Part shown: one piece after another, positions 39,243 to 51,558 of the stretch
How the letters are laid out: the number at the start of each line of letters is the position of its first letter
How positions within the stretch are numbered: the stretch's first letter is position 1
Assembly: GCA_039707465.1 (NCBI GenBank)
Contig: CM077649.1
Coordinates: 18,666,001 to 18,730,000 of the forward strand
Direction of reading: 5' to 3'
Length of the DNA: 64,000 nucleotides
DNA from: Rhabdophis nuchalis
Taxonomy: Eukaryota > Chordata > Lepidosauria > Squamata > Natricidae
Program-made: the position numbers and the translations under genes
The notes under the pieces: generated by a model
Told to the model about the DNA's origin: nothing
Databases searched by the model: none
Seen by the model: only the letters and a program-made list of their open reading frames with translations

Positions 39243-39385
39243 ATTTGGCAGAATCTACATTGGGGTTAAAATCAGCAGTAGGAATATCAACAACTTTCAA
39301 TATGCAGATGAGATGTTCACAGAAAGCAAAGATCTAGAATGCCTAATCCTGAGAATCAAAGATGAAAGTGAAAAATTTGGACATC
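39243..39385 (+). mobile_element. Bov-B (RTE) reverse transcriptase fragment
   Basis: Translation IGVKISSRNINNFQYADEMF...ESKDLECLILRIKDESEKFG matches the region around the YADD motif of Bov-B RT. The second catalytic Asp is replaced (YADE), so the copy is dead. Confidence 0.7.
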
Positions 39386-40049
39386 AATAATACTACAGGA
39401 ACAGGTACATAGCATGATGTATGCTGTGTATGCTATAATAAAATTACATAAATGTATCAATTTCAAATTCCATAAAGTTCATAGAACAAAAGTTCAGGGA
39501 GAACATAATGCTTTAAGCAACTTTGGATTAAGTATGTGGTCAGAAGCCCAAAGCTTTTGGTTTCTTAAAAGGCTCCACTTTAAAATGCAGTCATCTTCAT
39601 TTATTCATTGGTAATAAAAATAAGTTTCATTACTGCACTCTAGGACAAAGAGTTTCCCTGAGAATACATTCTATCTTATAAATTAAAGCTTTAATTGCAG
39701 TGTCATCATCTTCTCTTATTGTATTTTGATGGATTTATAGTTCCCCATGTGCATTTGAGATAAGCCATGCAGAGCTAATATGCCAGATAGAATAACACAC
39801 TGGAATAGGACAAATGAAAGACACCGAGGTTGAGCAGATTCCCTATGCTTTCTATCAACTAAGCAAAATGTACTTAGCAATGAAACTATAACATAAGGTA
39901 CTGAGTAAAGAAAATCATATTTTTACAATTTAAGAAAGAAGTTACAAATTCACAAATTAGTAAATATTAATGCTGTCCACTTGAAAGATTATGGTTTGGA
40001 TTTGTTCCTCTTGCTTGCTTTCAAAATAGTAATCTAAAGTGATAATGAT
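39386..40049. other. No gene, nothing recognised
   Basis: AT-rich unique sequence. Confidence 0.4.
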
Positions 40050-40553
40050 TCTATTGCGCTTCAAGGTCTTGACGACCATCTTTAAAGCGCTCCATGGCTC
40101 AGGACCTAGTTATATGCGAGACCGTCTTCTGCCCCATACATCCCTTAGACCGATACGCTCCCACAGAGAGGGCCTTCTCAGGGTGCCATCGGCTGGACAA
40201 TGCCGACTGGCGACACCTAGGGGAAGGGCCTTCTTTGTGGCGGGCCTTACCCTGTGGAACGACCTACCCCCGGAACTCCGCACCATCACCGACCTCCGCC
40301 TCTTCCGCCAGTGCTTAAAAACACACTTATTTCATCAAGCCGGCCTAACATAGCCTCCGCTGTGACTAATCTTAGATAGTTTTAAATGGGGGATTTTAAT
40401 TGGTTTTAGCACAGGTTTCAGTATTTAATAGATTTTAAATTATATGTTTTTGTACTATTTTGTATGTTGTTTTAAATTCCTGTGCGCCGCCCTGGGTCCT
40501 TTTGGAGAAGGGCGGAATATAAATTGAATAAAATAAATAAAATAAATAAATAT
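40050..40553 (+). mobile_element. CR1/L3 LINE 3' end with AAAT-type tail
   Basis: The frame 40039-40353 (last 104 codons) encodes the L3 ORF2 C-terminus: LRFKVLTTIFKALHGSGPSY, then LRPIRSHREGLLRVP and LTLWNDLPPELRTITD, with the stop in place. The 3' UTR runs to 'gcgccgccctgggtcctttt' and an AAATAAAAT tail (40525-40553). The open frame suggests a fairly young copy. Confidence 0.9.
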
Positions 40554-40939
40554 TGTAAATTTTGTAAGGACAACATGTGTTTGAATTTAATCTGAGACTA
40601 TTGCAAACAATGTTGCAGTCTAATTGGCAAAACAAAACAAAAAAAAAAGCCAAACCCAAAACCTATAAGAAAGTGAGTGCTATTGGAATGGTTATCCCAG
40701 AATTTCATTTTTATAGCTTAATATACAAAAAGGAAATAAAAAGAGAGAAAAATAAAAACAAAAGGGAAAAAAGGGGAAAGCATAATAGAAATAGTAGTTC
40801 CATTTTCAAACCCAGCACTGAATTTATTGAGTAAATTTGATTCATCTCTCCACTTCATTGATAAAAAGCTAGTTTATAAATAATGAATATTATTTATTCA
40901 TCTATCCATCCATCTATCACATTTGTATAGACCCCTCTG

Positions 40940-41232
40940 CAGCTGCGGGCTACTGCGAGTTTGGATGAGTTTGGGCAAACAGGTAGTTCCAGTGAGCAGT
41001 TGGCCCCGCCCATCTGCCCCTGTCATATCCTGTCCCATATTTCTGTGTTTTTCAGCTCACCTGATTCACGCAGCACAGCAGATTGCCATGCCTTAGCTGT
41101 TTTACTCACCAGCACTACATTAGAAGGTAAGTTTTGGAGCTTAAAATGGGTGGTTTTTTTAATGCTGTGCATGTACGCAAAGTGTGTGATCACAAAATGG
41201 GTTGTTAAAACAGTTGCAGCCCACCCCTGCCC
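40940..41232. mobile_element. Possible hAT-like MITE
   Basis: The right end 'gcagcccacccctgcccc' resembles inverted CAGGGGTGGGCTGC termini; the left end 'ctgcagctgcgggctactgc' is a poor match. TSD not seen. Confidence 0.35.
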
Positions 41233-41269
41233 CTCTGGGCTTCTTTTCCTAGGAAAGTAGTAGGGATCA

Positions 41270-42605
41270 GGTGAACCAACTGATCAGGTGGTTGTCTGTC
41301 TCATCTTTCTCATTGCTGTTGGTGGTAATGTGTTGAATTTTTGCCTTCATGCAGTTTGTGGCGAAGGCTTGTTCTTGAGCTGCCAAAATAAAGCCTTCTG
41401 TTTCTTTTTTCAGTACTCCTGATGTTACTCCAGTTCCAAGATAGTTTTTGGTCAGCTTTGCCTTCAATACCTTTCAAGTATTGGCCATGCATAGCTTTGC
41501 TTTTCCAATTTTCAGCTCGCTTCTCAATTACTTCTTTCATATTCAGCTTTTGACTTAGTTGTCTTTAAAAGGCCTCCTTTATTTACTTCCTTAATCATTG
41601 GTTCTTCACTTTTCTGGATGTAATTATTCAAGCTGTGTCTTTCTTCTTCCACAGTCTGCTTTACTTGTAGGAGTCCTTGACCACCCTCTGCTCTTGGTAG
41701 ATATAATCGGTCAGCATCACTTTTAGGGTGCAAAGCATGATTGATTGTCATAAGCTTCCTTGTTTTTCTGTCCAAATTGTCCAACTCCATCTGGGCCCAG
41801 TCAATTATTCCTGCAGAGTATCAAATCACAGGTATAGCCCAGGTATTTATTGCTTTTATGATGTTTCCTCCACTCAATTTGGACTTTGATATCTTGCAAA
41901 TTCATCGAATGTACTTGGCTGAAGTTAATTCTTTGACTTTATTATGCATTAAGTCAGAGGCCTGTAAAATCCCCAAGTACTTGTAGCCTTCTTCTGGTTT
42001 TACTGTCTTTCTCATTTCTTCATTCTCAAGTTCTATTCCATCATCTACTATGATCTTGCCTGCTTTCATTGCCATTGTTGCATATTTGTCAATTCAAAAC
42101 TGCATACCAATGTCTTGGCTAAATTCTTTTGTGCTTTCAATTAATAAATTCAGTTCAGCTTTTGTTTTACCAAACAGCTTCAAATCATCCATGTACACCA
42201 AGTGTGAAATTTTCAATCCTTTATTTGCAAGTTTGTATCCACAGTTCATCTTCTTCAAAATGATTGTCAGTGGTAGTATTGAAAGTATAAAAAGTAGGGG
42301 TGAAAGGGAATCACCCTGGAAACTGTCTCGTTTAATTTCAACTTCACCCAGTTCTTCATTAGCCATAAGTTTTGTTTTCCAGAGTTTCATTGAAGTTTCC
42401 ATGAATTTTGGTATGTTGCTGCTGATGCCAAAGATTTCCAGGCATTTCTTGATCCAGCTATAGGGAACTGAATCAAACGCTTTCTTATAGTCTATCCAAG
42501 CCATGAACAGGTTGGTTCGTCTATACTTTGAATTCTTTAGGATTAGCTTCTCAATCAGCAGTTGGTCCTTTGTTCCTCTTGAATTTTTGCAGCATCCTTT
42601 CTGTT
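41270..42605 (-). pseudogene. R4/Dong-type LINE reverse transcriptase remnant
   Basis: Minus-strand frames read 5' to 3': [15 protein letters not shown] text near 42560, then [17 protein letters not shown] (42504), [16 protein letters not shown], the catalytic block as [16 protein letters not shown] (42190-42150), then LDRKTRKLMTINHALHPKSD with YLPRAEGGQGL (41770-41690), and the end region WKSKAMHGQYLKG, KKETEGFILAAQEQA and EKDETDNHLI (41540-41290). The YMDD form and the 'LDRKTRKLMT' block are typical of the R2/R4 clade, which has a C-terminal restriction-like endonuclease. Frameshifts near 42100 and 41520 and loss of the 3' end make it non-functional. Confidence 0.85.
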
Positions 42606-42630
42606 CTACAGGAAGCTAGTTATTTCTTTC

Positions 42631-42727
<97 letters not shown>
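42631..42727. repeat. (ATT)n microsatellite
   Basis: About 32 units lying at the 5' edge of the R4 remnant. No LINE 3' end of plus polarity precedes it. Confidence 0.95.
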
Positions 42728-43534
42728 TATTTGTTGGAGATGGACATTGATTTTAACTTTGTTAATATTCATTGGAAAATGATACTATGACTTAATTTGA
42801 GTTACATAACATTTGAAATTTATCAAGAAATAAGGAATAATGCACTTACTTAGCATGGAGAATAACAAACAAATGTAATAATAGAATTGTTTTATCTCAA
42901 ATCTAAGTCTTGTATTAAAAATATATGTTTACTCTTAATTTATGAACTGTCTCTATCTTGTTCCAATATAAAAAATAAACAATGTGCTCAAAGTTTGATG
43001 GTGGAAACAAAGTGTCATTATTATGTGAAATTACTGTGGGATATCTCCCTTTTCTTCCATGAAATATCTGTCTTGATAAGTTAGAAGTATGGCAATACAC
43101 AACAGAAACACTCTGAAGATATGTCATCTCTGAGCAACATAAACCAAGTAAGAATACTAAAATCTATAGCCTAAGAAGCCTTTAAAACTCAGACTGAGGA
43201 GTCTCTAACGCTGATTAATGGATAGTGGCAACAGATGGTAAAATCAAAAGAGGACCAAAGCACCATACTTCTTATTTTGAAAAATGCTATTTGTCAATAG
43301 TGAACAATATTTAGATAAAAAACAAACACTGTTGCAGCAATGAACAGTGTATACAGAGCCTGGATTGCATAAAGTCTCTTATGGTTTTAAATATGCTTCA
43401 TTTAAATATTTCTGTTTCAATGTTGTTCATAAAATATACAAATTAAGGTAGGCTTTGTGTAAAAATTTCCATAAATATTAACCAAAGGGAAAGGGTATAA
43501 ATGTAGTTATACTAAGCCAATTGCAATGTAATTC
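42728..43534. other. No gene, nothing recognised
   Basis: AT-rich unique sequence. Confidence 0.4.
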
Positions 43535-44110
43535 ATGGTACCTACTAATATTCATACGGGGGTCCTCATGGATTCAGATCTCCTGCTTGAAGAGCAGGTG
43601 ACAGCTACAGCCAAGGGAAACTTTGCACAGGTTTATCTGGTACCCCGTTGCACCTTTTCCTGGATCAGGAAGTCCTTCAGACATGAGGGGTCCTTGGTAT
43701 CAATCCTGAGCTACAAATATTATCCTTTATTAGTCCTTCAGACAATTATTCATGTCATGGTCACTTTACAATTGAGCTGTAATTTTCTTTACCACTACTG
43801 CTGGTCCAGAACAATAATTGGTGGATTGTGGCATGTATGCCAGTACCCACTGCTTTAAATGCTACACTGACTAAAAGTAGACTTCAAGCACAATTCAAGA
43901 TGGTGGTTGCACTTACAAAGCCCTTCATGGCAAAAGGCCTGGTGATTGGAAGGTTGGTCTATCTTTGAATGTTTCTACCTGTCTGATGACAAATTGGGTG
44001 GGATTATAGTGGATAAGTAGTGTCACCTTGCAAGATGCTGCATATATAGCTTCTCAGTGATGGCTCCTGCCCTATATGGTGTTATCCCCCAGAGGTCCAT
44101 ATTACTCCCA
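43535..44110 (+). pseudogene. CR1/L3 ORF2 remnant (RT C-terminal region)
   Basis: Open frame 43535-43858 encodes GVLMDSDLLLEEQVTATAKG (cf. GVLLDARLSMEDQVTTVARR in the element at 48 kb) and HVMVTLQLSCNFLYH (cf. HALVTSRLDYYNSLY). Weaker similarity ('aaagcccttcatggc', KALHG) continues to about 44110 with stops. An old copy. Confidence 0.7.
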
Positions 44111-44317
44111 TTGTTTTGATACTTCTCATATTATTAAAGAGCTGGGCATTTTCACAGTCCTAGGGTTAGAGTTAGGATAGTGCTTAAGCATCTGTTTATG
44201 TTTTTGATTCAGTTTTTCAGTTATATATTGTTATGACTTTTTTTAAAGTTAAACTGAAGTGTAGTCAGACAGCCTTGAAATTGAAATAATAAATAAATAT
44301 GACAGAAAAAATATGAA

Positions 44318-44483
44318 TTAGGGGTTTTAGGGGTAGTTTTAGTTTAGTTTATGGGTTTTTAGCGCAGGACTAATTTAATTCATTTTTAATTTTGTATTCT
44401 GTCTGTGGTTTTATCTGTATTTTTAATTGCCTGTGCCCCGCCTCGAGTCCCTTTGGGGAGAGAGAGCGGGATATGAAATTAAA

Positions 44484-44536
<53 letters not shown>
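44318..44536 (+). mobile_element. CR1/L3 LINE 3' UTR with (ATT)n tail
   Basis: Closely matches 915-1157: 'aggggtagttttagtttag', 'tgtattctgtctgtggtttt', 'cccgcctcgagtccctttgg', then (ATT)n at 44484-44536. Only the 3' UTR is present, so this is a very short 5'-truncated copy of the same subfamily as 645-1157. Confidence 0.9.
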
Positions 44537-44537
<1 letters not shown>

Positions 44538-45129
44538 ATTACCGTTAAATGTGAAGAATAAAAATACATTGTTAATCAATATAATGAGAATGAAATTGAT
44601 GTTTCTGAGTTTAAGGTGAATTTTTTTTTTTGAATGTAACAATAATGTAGAGACAAGCAAATCAATCTTCTCATACAAAAATACAGGATAGAAGGATAAG
44701 GGTGCTTGAATAATGTGAAAGATCAGACAAATTAAAACAATAATATTTCTTGTAACAATCTATGGCTATGAAAATATGAATTCTAGTTTATAGAAAGTAT
44801 AGAAACAGAATAGAGAATTATGGAGATGGATATGAGTATTACAAGTTCTGTGGACTTTAAAAAGAAACAATTAATTCAGGATAAATAAAACTGACTGTTG
44901 CTTGAAGTCAAAAATAGTCAACCCAAGCTCATGTATTTAGGTAAATTGTATTTATAGTGCAAATGAATAATGGGCTAGGGAAAAAAGGTGATTATGTTTG
45001 GCTAGGTTAGAATAAAGTAGAAAAAAAGAAAAAAAAATAAGCACTTGTATAGGATTTAAAAGGTTCACTAAATGTCCTTGAAAGTTTTATGAATTATTAT
45101 TATTAAATAAAAGTCAGGAATGCAAAGAT
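44537..45129. other. No gene, nothing recognised
   Basis: AT-rich unique sequence. Confidence 0.4.
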
Positions 45130-45406
45130 TTGTCTGTTCAATCATGAATCTGATAAAGTGGGGTGTTACTAATGAATATTTTGTGTATATGCTTTCAGTT
45201 GGGTTTTTCTCCTGGACACTGCCTTGACATGTCTTTGCAGTTTCCTTGGTAAAGTTTTTCAGAAGTGGTTGCCCTTGCCTCCTTCCTAGAGCTGAGAAAG
45301 AGTAATTTGCCAAAGGTCACCCAACTGATCCAATAACTAAGGCAAAATGCAAACCGTACTTTCTACTTCTTTAGCTTGATGCCTTAACCATTAAACCAAA
45401 CTAGTT
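45130..45406 (-). mobile_element. Sauria-type SINE (tRNA head, Bov-B-like tail)
   Basis: On the minus strand it starts 'actagtttggtttaatggtt' (A box), then 'gggtgacctttggcaaatta', 'ctctttctcagctctaggaa' and a 3' part 'gcaaagacatgtcaaggcag' with 'gtccaggagaaaaacccaac', which resembles the Bov-B 3' region. Bov-B fragments elsewhere in the window show the likely partner LINE existed in this genome. Confidence 0.75.
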
Positions 45407-48010
45407 CTGTAGGTCTGGTTTTTAAAAATATTATATTATCTGGATGCTATAACTGTAATTCTAATTGATGAGAATGTATTCATAGCTATAATTAAAAAAT
45501 ACTAGTTACACCTGTTATATGAACTCAAATAAGGTCTAAAGTAAACGTTCTATATCTATAAATATTCCCAATAACAACAGCTAACAGGTTGAAAATGATC
45601 AATTGGTTGACTCTAGTTCCATTACTATTATATTCTGAACTACCATTCTGAACAAATTAAAATAGCCAAGCAGTTTAAATGCAATAACAGGTCACTGTTA
45701 TTTATTATTCTCTCTGTTGAACCCAATAATTTATTTAATCATAATATGCCCCATATGAATGCATAGAAAACATTTTGAAATGACTGAATTAGTAAGCAGA
45801 AATATTTTTGTTGTTCCTTGGCTCATGCTGTCCAAAAGAAGCTTTAGCTGTTGAAATGTTAATTTAGTTTCTTGAATATTAGTCTTTGTGAAAAAAGCCA
45901 AAAGATTAATTTTAATTTAAGGTCTGATTCACAAGGATGCTCAGAATAAACAGCAGAAGGTAAGGCTATAATCTAATGTGGCTCGGGAGAAGAAATGAAA
46001 TAAATTAGAGTTGCTGGGATATTATCATTGCCACCATCACCACTGTCATTAATATTACTTTAATCATTTAAAGAAAGAATGTCTACAGATGGAGATGGTA
46101 TGGTGCTATTGATCTTGAATTCAGTAAAAAGAAAGCTATATAGCTATATAAAAAGAAAGGGATATAGAGAACCCTTTATACAAAAAATGAGTCTTCACTA
46201 GCTATAAATCAAAATCAGGTCAAGGATGGGACTGTGGCTGTTTTGTCAATTTCTGAATAATAGAATAAATTTTGGATGACTCATGATAAAACAGAAACTC
46301 ACATTTTGTGTTAGTTCTCCTTTCTCAATTTTACCAAGACAAAGTCCACTGTATTTGCTGAATATGGCGGTACCATGCTCTTAGATAACATGCAAGAACA
46401 ATCTATTTATTTCCAGGATGGTTTCTAGCTTGGAGACCTTACTTTGCATAGAAGATCATGAATATGCCTACTTAAAACTTTTGATTCACTTTTATCATAC
46501 CATCCAAAAGGTATCAAAATTTCCCAGTTCCTTTTTACTCTTCCTTTGGCAATTATTTTCCTCCTCCTCTTCAATGTTGAAAGTAGATTATAAAATCATG
46601 GAAAATAATATAAAGCATATTCAGGGTCTTACAGTATTTTCACTCCTGTGCATCACAGAAATAGACTAAGCTACTTTTGTAATGTAAATGCTAAAGCATT
46701 TTTTTTACAGTGTTACACAGAGAATCCACACATGCCAATGACAGGAACAGTTGTTTATGCATTATATACTAAAAGAGATATCTGTAGGTTTCTTCTTCTT
46801 TATACCATAATAATGGCATATTATGCCAAGCACAAAGCTTTTCTTTTTCATGAGAAAACTAAAATATATCCAGGCTTTCAGAGGGGATTTCTAATAGATT
46901 CCTTGTTTGATACAGAAAACACGAAGACAGACAAGATGGTTGCTAATGGAAAAGGGTTTTCATTCAGTATTTTTATTAACACTCTGTATTCACTCTTTGT
47001 GTGACTTCATAATCATTCTCTGTTTCAGTTGCTTTGCTCAGACCTCAGACTGACATTGGAGCACAGCAAGAAATTCTCTAATGAAATGAATCCCTTCATG
47101 AGATAGCAGACTATAAAGAAATCTCTCTTTCTCCTTTTCTCTCTCTCTCCCTCTCAGTTTTTCCTCCTCCTCTTCCTTCTTTTGAGAGGTAAGGGGGAAG
47201 GCTTTAACAAATCATCCTATACCTATTTTATAGACTCTAAAACTAAAATATATTTTGAATTTTTTTATGTGTAATACGCACCTAACAATATGCTAATATA
47301 TAAGTTTATCTTATTTGTTTACATGCTGAGCAAGCAATACATCCTGTTTTTTACTTCATCAAACATTAAAAAAAATTCTATTTACCTCTCCCTGTCCTAT
47401 ATTTCATAAGAACCATGTCCTGATATTTCTGAAAATTATTTTATGTAATTATTATTTAAGATACTATTTCCAGAGGGTGAATTAATTCAACAGCCCATCC
47501 TTAAAACAGAGTTTCAGCAAACTAAAATTTGCAAATCATACATGAAAACCTAGCTATATATGATTGATAGAATGTTTAATATGTGGAAAGGAAAAGGATA
47601 GGAAAATAGATAAAAGTATGGAACGACAAAGATACATAGCTTGATGAGGGGAAGAGACCAAAAAAGGATTGGTGTAATTTTCTGTCAGACCATTCTAAGT
47701 GATTAGGATTGCCAAGACAAAGGGAAAGCCTTATAAAATTCCCAGAAGTAGGATAAAGAAGCTGGTGAGTATCTTTCAATAGTTATTTGTCAGTTATTTT
47801 GCTAGTCTGCTCAGTAAGATATTTGATTTCCTCAAACCATGTCTTTTCAGAAGCGGGGATTCAGACCATCTCCAGAGGAAAGTCTTCTCCTTTGTTTGAA
47901 TTGGTTTTAGACATGAATGAAAGCTAAATACATGCCCCAGAATAATGTTGTAGGAGGCAATCTGCAAACCTCAAAAAAACGGCCCGTTTTTCATGAAAAT
48001 GGGCCCTTTT
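45407..48010. other. No gene, nothing recognised
   Basis: AT-rich sequence. A pyrimidine tract lies at 47125-47185. The last ~45 bp ('aacggcccgtttttcatgaa') belong to the same kind of GC-patterned repeat as 57712-58078. Confidence 0.45.
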
Positions 48011-48210
48011 TTGAATGAATGAATGAATGATTTAATTTATAGACCGCTCCTCTCCCCGTAGGGACTCGGAGCGGTGCACAGGGAAAACTAAAACCACAAT
48101 ACAATAAATATACAAATACAATTAAAAACAAATTAAATCTGGGCCTGTGCTAAAATCCCCTTAACCTGCTAAAATGCCCAATTAAAACAGCTAGACCCTG
48201 TAGAGAGAGG

Positions 48211-50956
48211 CTACCCAAGGCCGGCCAAACGGAAGAGATGAGTTTTTAGTTTCAGATGAAAGGAGCGGAAGTCCGTGGTTGTTCTGATGTCGGGGGGAAG
48301 GTCGTTCCAGAGGGCTGGGCCCGCCACAGAGAGAGCCCTTCCCCTGGGCGTCGCCCGCTGACAGAGTCTAGTGGACGGCACCCGGAGAAGTCCCTCTCTG
48401 TGGGAGCGAATCGGCCGTGAGGATGTATGAGGCAGGATCCGATCCCGCAGATAGCTAGGTCCCGAGCCATGGAGCGCTTTAAAAATGATGACTAATACCT
48501 TGAAGCGCACCCAGAAGACGACAGGCAGCCAGTGCAACTCGCGCAGAAGTGGCGTTATGTGGGCAAATCTGGAGGTACCCAAGATTGCCCGCGCGGCTGC
48601 ATTCTGAACCATCTGAAGTCTCCGGGTGCACCTCAAGGGAAGCCCCATGTAGAGAGAGTTATAATAGTCCAGTCGCGATGTCACGAGAGCATGAGTGACT
48701 GTGCGAAGGGCGTCCCGATCCAATAGGGGGCGCAACTGGCGAACCAGGCGAACCTGGTAAAATGCCCTCCTGGCCACGGTTGTCACTTGATCTTCCATGG
48801 ACAGCCGGGCATCCAGGAGGACACCCAAGTTGCGCGCCCCATCCACAGGGGCAAGATGTTCGCCCCCTATGGCCAGCGATGGAGTCAGCTGGTTGAATCG
48901 GGCAGCCGGAAACCACAGCCACTCGGTCTTGGTCGGGTTGAGCCTGAGTCCGTTACTTCCCATCCAGATCCGCACGGCTTCCAAGCACTGGCACATCACT
49001 GCTACGGCATCGTTGGGGTGGTTTGGGGTAGAAATGTACAGCTGTGTATCATCAGCGTACAGGTGGTACTCTACCCCAAAACCACGAATGATCTCACCCA
49101 GCGGCTTCATATATGTGTTGAACAGGAGAGGCGAGAGGACCGACCCCTGAGGCACCCCACATGTGAGGGGTCTCGAGGTCGACCTCTGCTCTCCTGTCAA
49201 CACAAATTGCGATCGGCCAGAGAGGTAGGAGGAGAACCACCGTAAAACGGTGCCTCCCACCCCCAACCCCCCCAGCCGATGCAATAGGATACCATGGTCG
49301 ATGGTATCAAAAGCCGCCGAGAGGTCTAATAGGACCAGGATGGAGGAACAACCCCCATCTCTGGCCCTCCAGAGATCATCAACCAACGCGACCAATGCCG
49401 TCTCAGTGTTATGCCCGGGCCGAAAGCCGGACTGGTGCGGGTCTAGATAATCAACTTCCTCCAGGTGACGGGGAAACTGTTGTGCCACCACACTCTCAAC
49501 AACCTTCGCCAAAAAGGGAAGGTTGGAGACTGGACGATAGTTGTTTAATAAAGCTGGGTCCAAAGAGGGCTTCTTAAGGAGGGGCCTCACCATAGCCTCT
49601 TTTAGGGAAGCAGGCAAGGAACCCTCACTTAAGGATGTGTTGACAACCTCTTGGAGCCAGCCTCGTGTCACCTCCCAGGATGCCAGTACAAGCCAGGAGG
49701 GACACGGGTCCAATAAACATGTGGTGGCTCGCAGTCGCCCACGTAGCCTGTCCATATCCTCGGAAGTAACGGAGTCAAACTCCTTCCAAACAAGATCTGT
49801 CTCGTGGCATCCCACTGGGCCATCAATGGGGGCTAACTCGTTCTGTATCTGAGCGATTTTCTCCTGCAGAAAAGTCACAAATTCCTCTGCTCTGCCCTGT
49901 AGCGGGGCTTCCCGCACCCTCTGTTGAAGGAGGGAGCGGGTCACCCTAAACAGGGCGGCAGGGCGGTTTTCTGCGGATGCTATGAGAGTGGCACAATGAT
50001 GACGTTTGGCCACTCTCAGCGCCACAATGTAAGTCCGTAACTGGGCTCTTACTTGTGTCCGGTCAGATTCAGAACGGGTAGACCTCCATCTTCTCTCTAG
50101 GCATCTCTTGTGACGTTTCATCACCCTCAGCTCCTCGGTAAACCAAGGAGCCGGGGCGACTCGCTGCCGCAAGAGAGGCCGCAAGGGCGCGACCCGATCC
50201 AAGGCCCCTGTGGTCGCAGTGTTCCATGCGGCCACGAGGTCCTCCATCGGGGCGCGGGTCAGGGGTACAGGAAGTGGCCCAAGCGCCGTCTGGAACCCAT
50301 CCGGGTCCATAAGGCGCCTGGGACGAAACCAGATCGATGGCTCTGGTTCCGCCTCCCCGCGGAGGGGAGTAGCGGTCGGAAAGTCGAGCCGGAGAAGTGA
50401 GTGGTCTGACCATGACAAGGGCGTGATGACTATATCCCCTATACCCAGATCACTCTTCCATTGGCCAGAGACAAAGATGAGATCCGGTGTATGTCCACCC
50501 TCGTGGGTGGGGCCTTGAATTAATTGGGTCAGGTCCATGGACATCATGGAAGCCATGAACTCCCGAGCTGCCACGGATGATTCGCCCACCGATGGCAGAT
50601 TAAAGTCCCCCATGACCAAAAGTCTGGGGGTCTCAACTGCCACCGTAGCGATCACCTCCAGGAGCTCGGGCAGGACTGCTGCTACATAGCGGGGAGCCAG
50701 GTATACAACCAGCAAGCCCAACTGCCTCCCTAGGCCCCACTTCACGCAGAGGGACTCACAACCGGTGGTCTGTGGCACAATGGTCTCTCTCGGCTCAAGA
50801 TCTTCCTTTATTATGACCGCCACCCCACCACCCCTACCTAGGGCCCGGGGCTGATGAAAAGCACGGTAGCCTGGTGGGCACATTTCAACGAGGGGGAGTC
50901 CACCCTCGTGGCCCAGCCAGGTCTCCGCTATTCCAGCCAGGTCCGGCTCCCCCTCT
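48211..50956 (-). CDS. CR1/L3 ORF2, larger downstream part (endonuclease end, RT, C-terminal domain)
   Basis: This part supplies about 915 codons, in frame with 56521-56025. It carries most of the APE endonuclease (GIAETWLGHE, GDFNLPS, a TPDLIF strand and the SWSDHSLL histidine block) and the RT domain (NYRPVSNLPFLAKVVE, HQSGFRPGHNTETAL, LLDLSAAFDTIDH, GVPQGSVLSPLLFNTYMKPL and the catalytic YADDTQLYIS). It ends with the CR1 C-terminal domain (LHWLPVVFWVRFKVL, KALHGSGPSYLRDRILPHTS, PALWNDLPPDIRTTTDF). All catalytic motifs are present. The protein nicks target DNA and reverse-transcribes its own RNA. The open frame runs beyond the junction into the LTR to 51111 by chance. Now separated from its start by 5 kb. 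Confidence 0.9.
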
Positions 50957-51120
50957 TGTTGCAACATGGCACTCACAAGTTTGTTTACGGAACAAGGGAT
51001 AAGATAAGTTTCCATCTCTCCGAATGCTAAGTCCTGTTTACAGAACAAAGGAGAAGATAAGTTTCCGTTTCCCCTAAAGCTAACACCTAAAGAGATGTGT
51101 GACTCACCCAAAGGATATAA

Positions 51121-51230
51121 CCATATAAGGCAGCAGGAAGGATATAACCATATAAGGCAGCAGGAAGGATATAGCCATATAAGGTATTAGGATGTAGCCA
51201 TATAAGGTACTAGGATGTAGCCATATAAGG
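51121..51230 (+). promoter_or_regulatory. Array of five perfect CArG boxes in U3
   Basis: CCATATAAGG occurs at 51121, 51148, 51175, 51198 and 51221 (spacing 27, 27, 23, 23), embedded in a tandemly repeated 'ggatataaccatataaggca'-type unit. A degenerate sixth copy (ccatgtatat) is at 51244. CC(A/T)6GG is the binding site of serum response factor, so the array may give serum- or muscle-responsive transcription. The same motif also contains TATAAG, so a TATA-like role is an alternative. The copies recur in the 3' LTR at 55665, 55692, 55719, 55742 and 55765. Confidence 0.75.
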
Positions 51231-51287
51231 CAATAGGATGTAACCATGTATATGATTGGACCACGTAGTGCTTCTTTGTCTGAGCCT

Positions 51288-51293
51288 AATAAA
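51288..51293 (+). terminator. Poly(A) signal AATAAA in the 5' LTR
   Basis: A canonical hexamer ('gagcctaataaaagagg'), with its twin in the 3' LTR near 55832. It places the R/U5 border roughly at 51305-51325. Confidence 0.75.
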
Positions 51294-51472
51294 AGAGGAT
51301 GCGAGACAATGCTCGGGGCTTCCGAGGTTCCCTGGGGAACAAAGAGCTTGCTCGCAAACCTCCTCAATTACCACCACGTGTCGTTGCCTTCTTCCTTGGA
51401 GCCCGTTTAGCCTATGGCTGAGCGCACCCCGGTCCAGGGGCCCCGCAGACCAGCACACTCACCGCAATTACA

Positions 51473-51490
51473 TCTGGTGACCTCTCACGG
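51473..51490 (+). other. Primer-binding site region
   Basis: Immediately after the LTR CA end comes TC then TGGTGACCTCTCACGG. TGG is the complement of the tRNA CCA end and its position is right. I could not assign the tRNA. Confidence 0.6.
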
Positions 51491-51558
51491 CGTGGATCTT
51501 GTCTAGGATTACGTCGCCTTGACTCCCAAATTCACACACCTCGGCTGAAGGCTTTTTC

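Larger units (their letters stand above)
50957..51472 (+). repeat. 5' LTR of the endogenous retrovirus
   Basis: Runs TGTTGCAAC...GCAATTACA (516 bp). U3 has five CArG boxes, an inverted CCAAT (ATTGG near 51255) and AATAAA at 51288-51293. The first 367 bp are identical to the 3' LTR. From 51324 on it differs by about 14 substitutions and two small indels. Confidence 0.95.

Noticed and set aside
48787..50518. Plus-strand frames of 100-150 codons
   Set aside because: Antisense shadows of the L3 ORF2.
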